A stretch of DNA of 64,000 bases from Phytophthora hibernalis (GCA_012656075.1 JAAKBF010000012.1:558001-622000), one strand, 5' to 3'. Shown: positions 42,961 through 54,859, counted from the stretch's first letter. Made by a program: numbers and translations. The notes: generated by a model from the sequence alone, not told the origin.

Positions 42961-45054
42961 CTACTGCACACGCACTCGCTTGCGTCTCTCATACCGCGGA
43001 GGGGGCAACCCTTTGGCAGGCACGTTGTTCCTCGGGCCATCGGCAGCAGTGTAAAATGGGGCCTCATCGTAGTATCCCACATATACTCGGCACGTCTTTC
43101 TCGCTGCCAAAACTTCGGGCGGTGGCTTCAGGATGAGCTCTTTGCACGATTCCAGATCCGGACAAACAGCAATGTAGATAGGAGGCTCAGTCTTTCCAGT
43201 ATCCGCCACATCTTTAGGAAAAAATGGCGTTCATTAGCTCCAACTGTTTGCCATCGATTTCGTGATCCTCAGCGATAGTAATCTGAAGATACGCCACATT
43301 GCTCTTCTTGGTGGAGAGTCTGTCTCCGGAGACAGACTCAAGCTTCACAATGCTATCAATATTTGGGAAATTATGACACGCAGGAAACCAGTACGTAAGG
43401 TTGTCATCATTCCTCCATTTCGTCAGATCATTCTGATGAACCTTTGCAGTTCCGCAGCAAATTGCACCGCCATTCCTCAAGCTCACCTGCTTCAATTCTA
43501 AATGTCGCAGCTCCTTTGGTTTTCTTTTTACAGGCGGATCATATTCTGATATGTAGAGCTTCAACGCGTTATCGGCAGCAAGGCGGTGTAGGTAGAGCTC
43601 GAAAGCGCTTCCAGCGAGTGATCTATGTCCAGCACCTCGCGCCCACGAGAAAATTCAAAACAGCGCATCCGACCGAAGCTTCACTGACAGAGCAAGAACA
43701 CCATATTCTGAGTCTACAACCTGTTCCCAATTCCGCCGGGCAGTAAAATGAGAAATATCATTCACGTCTTTGACGAATGTATGACGCAAACGGTCAAGTT
43801 GTGATCGCCCGGTCGACGCACTGGACTTGTTGGATAGCAAGTGCGAGGCATCCTCGACTTCACTGACGGCATCATCAATTGCACTGCGTATGTTCTCCGA
43901 TGTAGCGAATGTAAACTCACGCACGCTTCCGCCAGAGTAGTAGAAACGTTCATCCATGTCTTCAGAGGCAAACTTGAAAATGAGGCCTCCAATCAACCAG
44001 AGATCCTTCTTCGACCAACAAGGCAACAGACAGCAGTACGCATCAACTCGTTCTTGAGACTTGAGGTCCACTTGTTGCGATGTCGCCAGCATCTTGAACG
44101 TCCGCACACCTTCCGGAATATCTTGGTACCGAAATCCATCCAACAATAGCCACACCTTCGAAACACCGTGCTGTTCCCACAACGCTCTGTAGATACGTTT
44201 GGCTTCCGATTCTTCGCACGACAATACTGAAAAATACACGACCTTGTCTCCTTCGTAACCTAGATAAAGCAGACAATTTTCTTCGTCAAATTTGGTCAAT
44301 CGTCGGTACACCAGCACATTCTTCTTGTGCTTGAAAACGAGATAGAAGGCCATCACGCACAACAGCGTCGACTTGCCTATGCCCGGCGACCCCATCAAGA
44401 TACTCTTCATTCTCTCATGCGCATTGATATTGCCAGGAGTAGACTCACGGAACCACCCATCCACCAGCAATGACACGACCTGCTTGTCTTCTTGTCGCCA
44501 AAAGATTTCCCCATTGCTGGTGCATCCACCCAAACTGCTCATAAACTGCCAGATCAAAGGAATTTTGTGCACAGCGGCGACGTCCCATTCGGTCAATGAG
44601 CTACACTCTGTAGCGAATTTCTCTGCGTCCGCTAAGGCTGTTGTGCTTGGGAGCGAATCAAGAAATGACGCGCTCGGTGAACCGACCCCAGCCTTCGGAA
44701 TCACGACCAGCACGTGAACTTGGCCCTCCCCGGTTGGAAATTCACTCCAAAGTGCTTGGGGTTCTTGATAAACAGCGTGGGATCCATATGCACGAATCCT
44801 TGTTGGTTGCCATGCTCATCTATCATCACGGGTATCCCACTAGTCTTATCGACCGTCACAACTGTCACACCCGCCGCATCCAGCCAGTCATTCGACGTCT
44901 TCGCCAGGAAGAGCTGCAAGTCACGCGCACGACCCTTCATACCTTCTTTCTCCTTGATCGCCTCCTTCAACGCTGACACAGACGCGCCCTCGTCGATGTC
45001 CACCTCAAACGCGCTTCCTGCCACACCAACGATAGCACAGAAGAGCTTCACCAT
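42961..45054 (-). CDS. Crinkler (CRN) effector candidate CRN2: header, P-loop NTPase, nuclease-like end
   Basis: The start at 45054 gives MVKLFCAIVGVAGSAF, with LFLAK at residues 48-52; the header ends with VHVLVVIP in the next frame. A P-loop NTPase follows (GSPGIGKST Walker A near 44380; KVWLLLDGF Walker B-like near 44150). The end has FPNIDSIVKL and VAYLQITIAEDHEI, the D ... Q-x-T pattern of restriction-nuclease-like domains in CRN/RHS proteins. It finishes KGLPPPRYERRKRVRVQ, a basic tail. Three interruptions occur: a frame change in a run of four G near 44735, an in-frame TGA at 43655-43657, and a frame change in a run of six T near 43220. All domains are present in order, so it is either freshly inactivated or carries sequence errors. 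It has an initiator element 13 bases upstream. Confidence 0.85.
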
Positions 45055-45067
45055 TTTCCTTCCACGC

Positions 45068-45086
45068 GGCAGATTCTGGAATGAGG
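45068..45086 (-). promoter_or_regulatory. Initiator plus flanking element of CRN2
   Basis: On the minus strand CCTCATTCCAGAATCTGCC fits 16 of 19 positions of the oomycete initiator/flanking consensus. It lies 13 bases before the start codon, the same spacing as for the C2 gene at 23266. Confidence 0.65.
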
Positions 45087-45198
45087 AAGAAAGGAGGGAG
45101 AATTTCCGGGAGTATTTAAGCGGAAAAGTAGTCGACTTCCAACCAATGAGACGCCAAACAGAAATGCAGTACAGTGAGAATTTCCGGTACCGGTACAG

Positions 45199-45261
45199 TC
45201 AAAATTCGGATAGTAATATCACTACTATAGTACAGTAGTGCTATTACTATCCGAATTTTGA
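45199..45261. repeat. 63-bp near-perfect inverted repeat upstream of CRN2
   Basis: Two 28-base arms, starting TCAAAATTCGGATAGTAATA, with one mismatch around a 7-base centre. It lies about 145 bp upstream of the CRN2 start. It may be a tiny foldback element or form a hairpin in the promoter region. A related ACTACTATAGCAC motif recurs at 45320-45345. Confidence 0.85.
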
Positions 45262-45351
45262 GAATCAGGTCTATTATTGCTAATACTATCTTGGCATTTT
45301 TCGCGACTGCTATAGTAGTGATACAGCACTACTATAGCACTCGTATGGGTA

Positions 45352-45565
45352 TTGCAACCATGCACAGCAGCTTAAGATGAAGGAGCGGGCAAGGACGAGG
45401 GCGGGAACCAACATCCACTCTCCACCAACAAACGAGAGCAAGAAGGACAAGGGGGCGATCTGCGCAAGCACCAACGCTTTTAACCACAAGTCGATAAAAT
45501 TGATGCATATACGTGGGAAGAAGTCTAACGCGGACATGATCCAGAGAGACTTAATGTTTTTGTAG
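45352..45565 (+). pseudogene. CRN/RHS-type gene tail, copy C
   Basis: Begins GYCNHA, then reads MKERARTRAGTNIHSPPTNE and KKDKGAICASTNAF in the tail frame shared by copies A and B. Only this 3' piece remains. It runs convergently into membrane gene copy C. Confidence 0.7.
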
Positions 45566-45569
45566 ATCA

Positions 45570-46086
45570 CAGCAGCCTCAACCGGGTTTGCGATAACACC
45601 TCAAACTATCCAGCAGCCATTTTCCCTGCAAGTTGATGTTGCACGATCGAACGTGAAAGTAGAGAGGCAGTACGGACTGCAATAAGAGCATGGTTAATAG
45701 GACGATATACCTATCTGACGAATTCAAAACGTGTCGTACACGAGATCAATTGCATTTTCAGCTAGAAGAGTTCCGTTTCTGGGAGAATAATCGCCAATGC
45801 ACACGATAGTGCATTGAAGGCAATACCCAGTGTATAAATCACCACCAGGGGGTTGGGGTCTCTGTCTCCAGAACCTGTATCAACATGACAGTCTCGATAA
45901 CCAGATCGAACAGCTAAATCCTGGGAAATTCAGTGAATCATGACAAGATTTAGCTAGAAAATAACAGTGATTGTACGATAATACTGTAGTACTTACCATT
46001 CGTTTGTGTACAACGCTGTTGTGGTGGAGCGGGCTCTCAGAATTTGCGTTCTGGAGGGCTCGATCTACACACAAAGCGCACTTCAC
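45570..46086 (-). pseudogene. Membrane-protein gene family, copy C
   Basis: The minus strand from about 46060 repeats the splice-donor region, the intron-like stretch (with ATTTCCCAGGATT), then the block around VFNALSCALAIILPE and the STFTFDRA tail. It lacks the insertion of copy B, so it serves as the empty site. Frame changes are frequent. Confidence 0.55.
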
Positions 46087-47715
46087 ACAATGTACGTCGC
46101 GTGCGGTGCGCTGAACTTCCGGGGTCTTGACTAACGTGATTTCGTTGGACGGGTGTTCAAGCGTTCGATGCTAAAGTCGTCTGCGGGGTGACGTCTGCGT
46201 GGAAACCTTCACACGAACGTCGAGGCTTGTAAGTCGAAGCGTCTCTCTAATAGACGTGACTTCTTCTCCGTAGAGGGTTGCTTTGCTTTGCCTTGGCTGT
46301 CGGGGTCGACGAGCCGCTATTCCTTGGTCGTCTTGGTCGGCGAGCCGCTATTCCTTGGTTGTCGTTGCCGACAAATTGCTATTCCTGCCGTTGCGGGACT
46401 TTGTTGCTATACCTGCCCTCGCGGGACTTGAGTTTAACGTGCCTTCCTGTCAGACACGGGTTGGGGGTTGAGACCACGGCGAGTCTCTGTCGTGTAGGAA
46501 CACGCCATAATTATGTCCTGCTAGTTTTCCCACCCACAACACACACCTCGTCCGCAAAGACAAGGTGAATATCGGGCGAAGTCTTGACCTGAAGACCTTG
46601 ATTCAGCCCTAGCACCGGGTTGGTCTAACCCTGCGTACTCCGACTTGTCGGTAGAGCAACCAATCAACTCCACAGCACTAGCCACGAGCACGGCTAGTCT
46701 TCAATACACGCACACACACAAATAAACCTTGCTGGCCCTCAGAAGGAAGGGTCCAGGGCTTTCCAGCCGGTAAGCGAGGGTGCCGGGGCAAAGCTCCGGC
46801 GGGTAGGTAGGAAGGAGGCTTCGGTAGCACTCCTCGGTCGAACGAGCTTTCTCGTCCTCTGCACACGCAGCAAATCAATCACACAATCTAGCTTCTTGGA
46901 CTTGCCGGGTGGATGAACACTTGATTACTTCAACCTTCGTGTCCACCGGCAGGCATAATCCTGGCGATCAAGCGGGACCAGACGCTACGGCCACTTACCG
47001 TAACCGGACTTGACTCTTGCGATCAGAAGGAAAATCTGCTCTGTTTGTTGCGCTCTGCGAGCGCTTATCTCTATACTATTCTTTCCTATGCCATATACAA
47101 ATATTTAGTGTGAACTCGTCCGTTGTGAAACCGCCGAGTCCTCGGCGACTGTTGACAGAACTCCAAGAGCCCTATCCGGCACATCTTCCGGTTGTGGCTG
47201 TTCACCAAAGGGCACAACGCGGATATCTTCCTTGGACAACCGACAGCGACTAGTCGCCATAGGCCACGGTCCGAAGATCTTTCCGGTGGCGACCTCTCGC
47301 TGAACTTGGTGTGTCGTACTTCGCCTCGCTCTTATGCTTTGTCACTCTGCCGCGGATGTTCTCGAACAATCTCTGCCCCGTCGCACATTCTCTCCAACGG
47401 GATTCTGCTTGTCAATCACGAAAGCAGCAGTGGCGACAGCAGCGGCAGAGAGAGGCAAGTCGCTACACCACAACTGCCCCCACCGCATCGCAAACCAGCA
47501 CACCTGGCGAGCGCTGTGGTGTCTTGCACGCGCTTCATGGTCACAACCTCCAGCTCGCTCACCTCCGCGCGCGACATTGCGCGCCGTATGGGCGTCACCA
47601 ATTCTTCCAACGACAATTCGGTACGTCACTGCACCCTGCTTCCATCACTGCACGCTTCGGATGGCGGGACTAACGACGGCTTGTTTGGCTTTGTTTGTTC
47701 GCTGCTCATGATACT
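46087..47715. other. Non-coding or retroelement-derived region with short tandem repeats
   Basis: No firm gene. 46300-46400 holds a degenerate tandem repeat around GAGCCGCTATTCCTTGG. A short AC microsatellite lies at 46709-46722. The stretch 46600-47300 has the look of a long terminal repeat (many short pyrimidine-rich and CGG blocks), but no partner was found in the window. Confidence 0.4.
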
Positions 47716-48098
47716 TCATTCGCGAGAAGGTGGTGAGCAACGAGGTGGAGCTGGAATACGTGGAATCGAAGAACCAGCTCGCGGACTATATGACAAAGGG
47801 GTTGACGTCGAAGTCACTACGCTACTTGATGATCAAGAGCAACGTCGGACCCAAGCTTGTCGAGACTTCGAATTGAGTGGGGGTGTTGCGATTGACACTT
47901 CGCAGTCTCTGTCTGGATACCTACGTTGGCGCGTGCATACAGCTACTGATGTAACCTGTGGCACGCGGTATATTGGTTGATTGGTGAAGAGGCACGAGTG
48001 CTGCAAGGTGATTGGCTGGGCTACCCCAAATACGGTATCGTGATTGGCTGACTACTTCAACTGATTATGATCTTCTGATGGGCCTCGTTGGGCCGCAC
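47716..48098 (+). mobile_element. Copia retrotransposon 3' end with partial LTR
   Basis: EKVVSNEVELEYVESKNQLA and DYMTKGLTSKSLRYLMIKSN are the end of a Copia RNase H domain. A purine-rich tract (GAGTGGGGG) follows, and the LTR begins TGTTGCGATTGAC at 47884. The LTR is nearly identical to the inverse of 53983-54198 but is cut at about 48098, where LRR-type repeat sequence starts. It is probably the missing end of the element at 51154-54198. Confidence 0.83.
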
Positions 48099-48117
48099 CC
48101 CAAATAACGACGGTAAA

Positions 48118-49200
48118 ACGCGCTTCACATCACCTACACCAGAGCTTATGGCTCCTTGCAATGGGACAATGTATCGACAGTGTGAATGACCCGGTCCACG
48201 TGCTATAACGCAAGAAGTATGTTGCACGGCGAACCCTCCCGATCGAAATGCGACGACGGCACATTGCACAAAGTGTAGGTGATGCGTGTGATCCTGAAGT
48301 TGAAGCGCCGGAAGGCACCGCAGGCGAAGCACCTACAAGCAGCCTACTGGAAAAGCAGACGGCTGGTGAACAGGATTACAGTCCACGGCTGGCATCTACA
48401 CGCCCGGAGCGGCAACAAAATGGCGAAAAGCTTAGCGTTAGCTGCCATACAGAAAGACAAGAGCATCCAAGTGACATTGGCTGAGTCGGTCAGAGCAACA
48501 CAAGACTGGGAACTAACTACGCGGCACATGGAGACAGACATGGCCCCGTCGATGGAAACAATGGAAGGTGCAGCACAAGTGGATGCTGCAGCCGACTGCC
48601 TCTCGGGGCCGCAGGCAAGAAGAGGAGAGACGTAAGTCTGGGCCGCTGGAAAGATAGTGATTGACGTAAGGAGATGGCTAGAACGGACATAGGAAGTCGT
48701 TAGGTTAGCTTACGTGACATCAATGGACCTCATTCAAAACGATCCTGAAATGGAAGGGTTGGACTGCAGGTTTCCTCTAATGGAGGATTAAAGTAGTAGA
48801 ATTTTAAATGAAAATGAGAAATAATTGACACATCTGGTTGTAGCTGCGTTTTTGGGGTTGCCTAACGAGCCATCTTACTCAACATGATTAGATTGTCCGA
48901 TGATAATTGATCTAAACGTGAGCGGTGCGAATGATGGGATAGCTATTGTTGAGGATTAACCACACGTTAGCTCAAAGATGGAGGAGACACGAGTATAAAT
49001 TTAATACGTATTGTACATCTGATACATCTGTACTGCGACTAAGCCTATCGAGCATATAATACTTTATCGTGCGAATACTGTTCTTACTAAAAATGGTAGT
49101 AGGAAACTTGACTGAGATGAGAGGGAGTGACCTGATGCGCTTTGAGCAGTTAAAAAGAGAGTGACTTGAGTCTTTCGTTGAGTCCATTCCTTTCTTTTGA
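48118..49200 (+). pseudogene. LRR-protein gene fragment, copy 3, with flank and insertion
   Basis: Inverse of 41470-42050. The plus strand carries the PCNGTMYR-type tail, then a 442-bp insertion (48299-48740), then the 3' end and the promoter-like flank to 49200. This is the right member of the inverted pair around CRN2. Confidence 0.65.
48299..48740. mobile_element. 442-bp insertion with 9-bp target duplication
   Basis: GATCCTGAA lies at 48290-48298 and 48741-48749. Copy 2 (41.9 kb) has one uninterrupted site. Similarity of the flanks may extend to about 16 bp, so a longer duplication is possible. The insert has a modest open frame (AAYWKSRRLVNRITVHGWHL) of unknown nature and no clear terminal repeats. 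Confidence 0.65.
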
Positions 49201-49599
49201 ATTAGTGAGAAAACTTGAGAACCAAGTCAATTTCTCTGGGAAAAGGAAGCAGTGCGCCGTGGCACTGCAGCCAGGGTTTCCTAAAAATATATGGCAATAT
49301 CAATAATGCATGTATTTTACCATACAATAATGTATTTCTTGCTGTCCGCTGTATCCGCTCAATAACTTCTTTTAGTCCCGACACCCGACGGTGCCCGGCT
49401 GTGATGTTGTTGTCTGAATCAGAATGGTCCACCCTCCACCTCCTGCCAGCTCCCGTCTGCTAATGTGGTGACTTAGTCCGTTAATTGCATCTGTGGGTCC
49501 AATGAGGCTGTTCTCACTTCATCAGTCACTGTCCATAGTCCTAGTGGGATGAAGGGCAAGGTCATGCCGAAAATGGCAGCTTTCATACCATTTTCCTGA

Positions 49600-50545
49600 A
49601 TAACAACTCTTCTTCATGCTTGTAGAAAATTCATTCGAAGTTGCTCTGCCGCTGCGCACGCCCAAAAGACGTGGTGCAGGTCGACATCCTACATATGGAT
49701 ACATCGTTCGTGCGGGCATCCAGTCTTTTCATTCCGCTTATCGTAGAGACTGAGAGCATGTAGTTTGAGACGCTGCAGCATTTGCTCGCCCCATGGTCCC
49801 ATTCCCACGATTCGATGGATGTGTGCCCAGGTGAGCTTGTGTAATCCCAGCGCATCTTCACCGCTGTGTTCCTGCCTTTTCTTGGCGCGGAATTCTCTGT
49901 TGGCTTGTGCCCTTCCAATTGATGCATCTGCAGCCCGTTGCTTATACGTTCTTCGCGTGTGCGTCCACCTCCTTCTGCCGGCCCATAAGTATACAAGCCT
50001 GCTAAGTGCTGGGTGGGGATGTACCGAGTGAACCTCTACATCCGGTTCCGTGTACTGCGTCAGGGCCCTGCGGAGGTCTCCGTGGTTCTTGACGACCTTG
50101 GTGGTCGGTGGGCCTGTGACAGTGTCGTGCATACGCAGCTCCACCCCCGTAGTTGCGCGATAACTGGGTGATCGGTCGGTGTCGCCGTTATGAGCACTTC
50201 CTGAGGGTAGTCAGTTTTGCCCTCGATGTCCAAGAAGTTAACAATCAGAAGTCTAACAAACTCCTCCGCTTGAGCCCTTGCGTCGTAGTTACTGTACTAC
50301 CTGTAGTGCCGAAGGTAAAACTCCAGCTGATTTACGCGACCATTGCACGATGTCGTTCCGCATTCCCATCTTTCGGTGTATGCCACTTGCTTGTGCCACC
50401 GTCATTCGCGTGCCCTGGCGGGTGTAAACTTGGAGGATTGCACTGTCCGCGTACGACAGCCATTCTGCTCGGAGCTGTCCGCTTACTACCTTGCCAGCGC
50501 AGCTGTAACATCTATCTATTTGCTCGAGTAACTCCATGCAGCTGA
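49600..50545 (-). pseudogene. Non-LTR retrotransposon-like C-terminal remnant
   Basis: Minus-strand frames give MELLEQIDRCYSCAGKVVSG and TVAQASGIHRKMGMRND, then LGLHKLTWAHIHRIVGMGPW and KTGCPHERCIHM, continuing DVDLHHVFWACAAAEQL in the next frame. The C-P-H-x2-C ... H-x-F-W-x-C pattern resembles the cysteine-histidine motif at the end of LINE-type reverse transcriptases. No polymerase catalytic motif was seen. Several stops and shifts. Confidence 0.4.
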
Positions 50546-51153
50546 TCTTGAGTTTATTCGCGTGTCAGGCAAAAGTGACGCCCCCAAATGCATATGCTGT
50601 TTGTGTAACCCCCGCAATATGCTGTCCTCCGACGTAGAACTAGCTCCTCGTTGTGCGATCATGGATCGCCCCATTTTCCAGAGGGTGTTGCGTCGGTGAA
50701 TGCCTGTGGGCGCCGCTGGTACATATTCGGGTGTGATGTATACTTGTGGCGCTACCCCGGTGATTGAAGGAGTGTTGAAGGAATCCTAAATTCATCGATT
50801 TAGCACTTCGCATCTAATTAAACGGTTGCTACTTGTAACTTTGTCAATCATGCCTGCGTATTTACTCAAACGAAACCCCTCCCAACGCGTGTAACTTTCT
50901 CACCCTGTTTCCATAGACCACCGGGCGGAATAATTTCCCGAAATTTTGTTGGTCATAGCTGCAGGAAATGTTTCGTTCACACTGCACGAATACTGTTCCG
51001 TCAATAATGCGATTTTTATTTTGTACGTAGTCTTGCAAGAAAGTGAGGCAATGCAACGACGCACGCATACCTACTTCCTCGGCTTATAGTGGACACCGGC
51101 ATATAAGAGCGTCCAATCATATTGCAGTATTTGAGCCCTCTCGCCGCCTCAGT
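50546..51153. other. Spacer, no gene seen
   Basis: Mixed-composition sequence between the LINE-like remnant and the broken end of the Copia element. No frame with coding features. Confidence 0.5.
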
Positions 51154-54100
51154 TTAGAGTTGCGAGTACCCATTGGCGACCAGTCGAACCTTATGACGAA
51201 CGACTTGCCCTATTTCGTCGCGCTTCAACGCGAAAACCCAGCGGCAACCGATCGGGCGCTGGTGTGCTGGCTTTGGTACCAGCTTCCAGGCCTTGTTGGC
51301 GACGAGTGACTTCAGTTCACTTGCAATCACCCTCTTCCATTCGACTAGGTCATAGATTGAAGTCGCCTCGTCGTACGTCTTCGGGACATCCTCCGTTGCA
51401 GCCATGAGTTGTCCTCCTTCAATAGCAATGAGTTGTCCTCCTTCAATAGCGAGTAGCTCGTTGCTAGGCATGACACGACCTTGGCTGACCTTTTGACGCT
51501 TATTTCCAATAGCAGAAAGACCAACAACCTGCTTCTTACGTCCTCCAGCTTCCTCCGGATCGTTGGTCTCTTCAATGTGTCGAGCACGCGAGCGAGTAAT
51601 CATGGGGTGATTCGGGACTGAAACGATTGCGCCTTCTGTAAGCACCTCATGTTGAAGTGGTATCATCTCATCATTATGGAAGGTGAGAGTTCGCGACGGT
51701 TCATAGCTCGGAACAGTAGCTCGAGGCACAGTGACATCATTCCCACCATAGATATCTTCATCATCGATATCTTCATCATCGATCTCTGCCATGAAGTCAT
51801 CCGGGCTAGTGGTCTCCATGAACTTGACAGTGCGAGCGATTTGTACTTTTCCCGTGACCACGTTGAGTACGCGGTATCACTTGACACCATCCTCGTAGTC
51901 CATGAATCGGCACTTGAATGCCTTGGCGTCCAGCTTGCGGCGCTTCTCGTCAGTAATGTGCGCGTAGCCAAGTGCACCATACACCTTCAGGTTCTTGAGC
52001 TGAGGTTTCTTCTGATACACGATCTCGTGCGGTGTCTTCACTGTCACAGTGTTGGGAATCCTGTTGATGATCCACGCAGACGTGTTGACTGCTTCAGCCC
52101 ACCACTTCTTGTCGATGCCTTCGTGATAGAGCATACAACGAGCCATCTCAACGAGGCTCCGGTTCATGCGCTCCGCAAGTCCGTTTTGCTGGGGCGTGTA
52201 CGGCACCGTCTTCTCATGGCGGATGCCTTCCTTGGTCAGGTACTCCCTAAAGAGTTGACCCGTGTACTCTCCGCCGTTGTCCGAACGGAGACGTTTTGAT
52301 CATTGTGACCAGTAGCGTTTTCCAAGTCGGCATTGAACGTCTTGAACTTCGCTAAGACTTCCAACTTCTTCTTCATGAAGTAGACCATGACGTGACGTGA
52401 GTAGTCATCAATGAATGTGACGACGTACGTGCACCCACCCGGTGTCTTCGTCTGCATTGGTCCCATGACGTCTGAGTTGACGAGGTCCAGGACCCCGCAC
52501 TCTTGACTGTCTTCTCAAGTTTGCGAGGGAAGTTGTCCTCGTGTGCTTTCCCATACAGCAACCAGCACAAACGTCCGCAGTCGTAGGTGCTTCCGTAACC
52601 CGCGGCAACCCTTCTGCCATCGTAAGTAGCTGCTCGTAACGCTTGTACGGGATGTGGCCTAGACGTGCGTGCAACAAGCTCCACGGCTCCTTACGAGGTG
52701 TCGTTGCAGCACGACACACCTCGTCCCCCACTGTCTTCAGCTTGTAGACATTTCCACATCGCTTGGCCTCCATGACGTTCACATCGCCAAAGCGAAAGAC
52801 ACACTTGTCCTTGCTGAACTCCGCCACGACGTCCTTCTCGGCCAACTTCGCTACCGAGATGAGGCTTCAATCAACCTCAGGGATGTACAGAACATCCGAC
52901 AGCGTGACAGACGTCCCGTCCATCAGCTTCAACCCGACGGTGCCCATAGCAACTGTGTCGATGTTCGTGCCATCCGCGATCGTGATACGGACTGGCGTCC
53001 TCAGCTCCTTCATGGACACGAACTTGTCCCGGACGCTGGTCACGTGCGAGCTTGCACCAGAGTCGACGAGCCACTCGGTCTTCATCGGTTGCTCATCGCA
53101 CTCGTTGCCGTGAACGCGAAGTCGGATGTCTCTCTCGCGACTTGTCCGCGTCCCTCGTCGGCCTTCTTCTTGTGGCACTCCGTTTGCTTGTGCCCAGACT
53201 TCTCGCAATAGAAACACTTGCCCGTGAACTTGCGCTTGCCGTGGTCCTTCTTGGCCACGAACGCCTTCTGTTGAGCCGCTGACGATTCACCCGATGCTTC
53301 AACGCCAGAGAGAGCTTGGATCGCGTACACCAACGCCATGTTCGGCGTGTTCTCGAGGACGGTACTAATCATCCGGTACTCGTCCGTCAGACTACCGAGC
53401 AGCAACACGAGCTGTCGGGTCTCATCCAAAGGTTTACCGATCGTCTCCATCTGCAAGACGATCTCCTTGAACTGGTCCACGTGCACCGCGAACCGCGTGC
53501 CGGACTCCATCTTGAAGTTGTGCAACTTCTTGGTGACGATGAGCCGGTTCTTCAGCGTGTTCCGGTTGAACTGCTCGTCGAGCATGCGCCACGAGTCGAC
53601 AGCCGATATCGCTCCACGGATGTAGACTTGGTATGTGAGACTAACGTCTCCAGCGATCACATCAAGGGCTTTCAGATCGTCCGTCTTCTATTGTGCCGTG
53701 GAGCGGTCGCTCAGCGCATCGAACTCTGGCTTGATGATGTGAGCCAATAGTCCCTTGAACGAGAGCTTCATCCTCATGTTGAACTCCCAGTGGAAGTAGT
53801 TGCCTTCCACAAGTTTGACGGTGTCAGCGTAACTTGGGCTCATAACCAATTGCGAATGTAGACGTAGCTTGGAAGTCGAGATGAGGGGTAGGAAAGAAAT
53901 CCGAAAGTGAGTTCGATTGGGTTAAGTGTCTTGGTCTACCTGTCCCTCCTACAAATGCAATGCCCTTACCGTTCCCTCTTCATGCGCGGCCCAACGATGC
54001 CCATCTGAAGATCATAATCAGTTGAAGTAGTCAGCCAATCACGATACCGTATTTGGGGTAGCCCAGCCAATCACCTTGCAGCACTCGTGCCTCTTCACCA

Positions 54101-54198
54101 ATCAACCAATATACCGCGTGCCCCAGGCTACATCAGTAGCTGTATGCACGCGCCAACGTATGTATCCAGACAGAGACTGCGAAGTGTCAATCGCAACA
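51154..54198 (-). mobile_element. Copia retrotransposon, 5' LTR through start of reverse transcriptase
   Basis: Minus-strand order: LTR (54198-53851, starting TGTTGCGATTGAC and ending CA, followed by a primer-site-like TTGGTTATGAGC), gag (LKNRLIVTKKLHNFKMESGT), zinc knuckle CFYCEKSGHKQTECHKKK, protease (WLVDSGASSHVT), pre-integrase (HARLGHIPYKRYEQLLTM, VCAGCCMGKHTR), integrase (TFIDDYSRHVMVYFMKKK, YTPQQNGLAERMNRSL) and the first reverse-transcriptase block (RPIGCRWVFALKRDEIGQVV). It stops at 51154. Only a few frameshifts are present (near 52860, 52490, 52230 and 51870). Two short in-frame tandem duplications occur: a 24-27-bp unit at about 51405-51455 and a 15-bp unit at about 51762-51792. 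Confidence 0.9.
53851..54198 (-). repeat. Copia long terminal repeat
   Basis: About 348 bp, TG...CA ended. The first 215 bp match the inverse of 47884-48098. It contains ATTGGTTGATTGGTGAAG near the centre. Confidence 0.8.
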
Positions 54199-54859
54199 GA
54201 TTTTCCTCCGAGATTCTCCCGGCCTTCAGCCGTTCTTCTCCGGTTGTCTGCTTTGTGGTGGGTGTGCGCGCTACCTGTCTGCAGCCCCTGTATCTGATGG
54301 CGCCGCGTATAGTATCGATCATGCTGTTCTTATATGATCCTAAATCTAGCAGCACTAACTATTGGCGCTGTCGCGTTGTCGTGCAGGTTATTATAGCACA
54401 AGACCCCTGCCAAAAGTGCTATGAACTGCCGCATGTGTCTCTACTATAATACCCAAATCGCGAAGCGGCTGTACCACCTGGTCATTACACGGGCGTGGAT
54501 GCGCGGATTGAGATGCTAGCAGCATCATGCTATTAATAGTTATCACGAAGCCGCTCTGTCTACAATGCAATTCTTCTCAAAAGAGATTGCCGGTTTTCTT
54601 CTACATATAGCTTGTTCTTTAGATTTTAAATCCAGAGTAGTTACGAGGATGCAATTTCGCGCGGTTCCTCGCTAGAACTAGTATCTCGAGTATAAGAACA
54701 TGTTCGTATATAAGAACACAGTTTAGCATGAAAGTGAAGTCCTTTATAATATCATACACTTCATATTTATTATAATCTAGGTTATGTTGACTGTCCGTGC
54801 TCGGTAGACTTTCGGAAGACATCAAATACAAACTATAACATTTTGCAGGTAAAACCTTT
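54199..54859. other. Spacer, no gene seen
   Basis: AT-rich towards 54859; no coding frame is convincing. It ends at the boundary of the inverted duplication. Confidence 0.5.

Noticed and set aside
46600..47300. Long terminal repeat of a Gypsy element
   Set aside because: It has an LTR-like look, but no second copy, no target duplication and no primer site could be found in the window.
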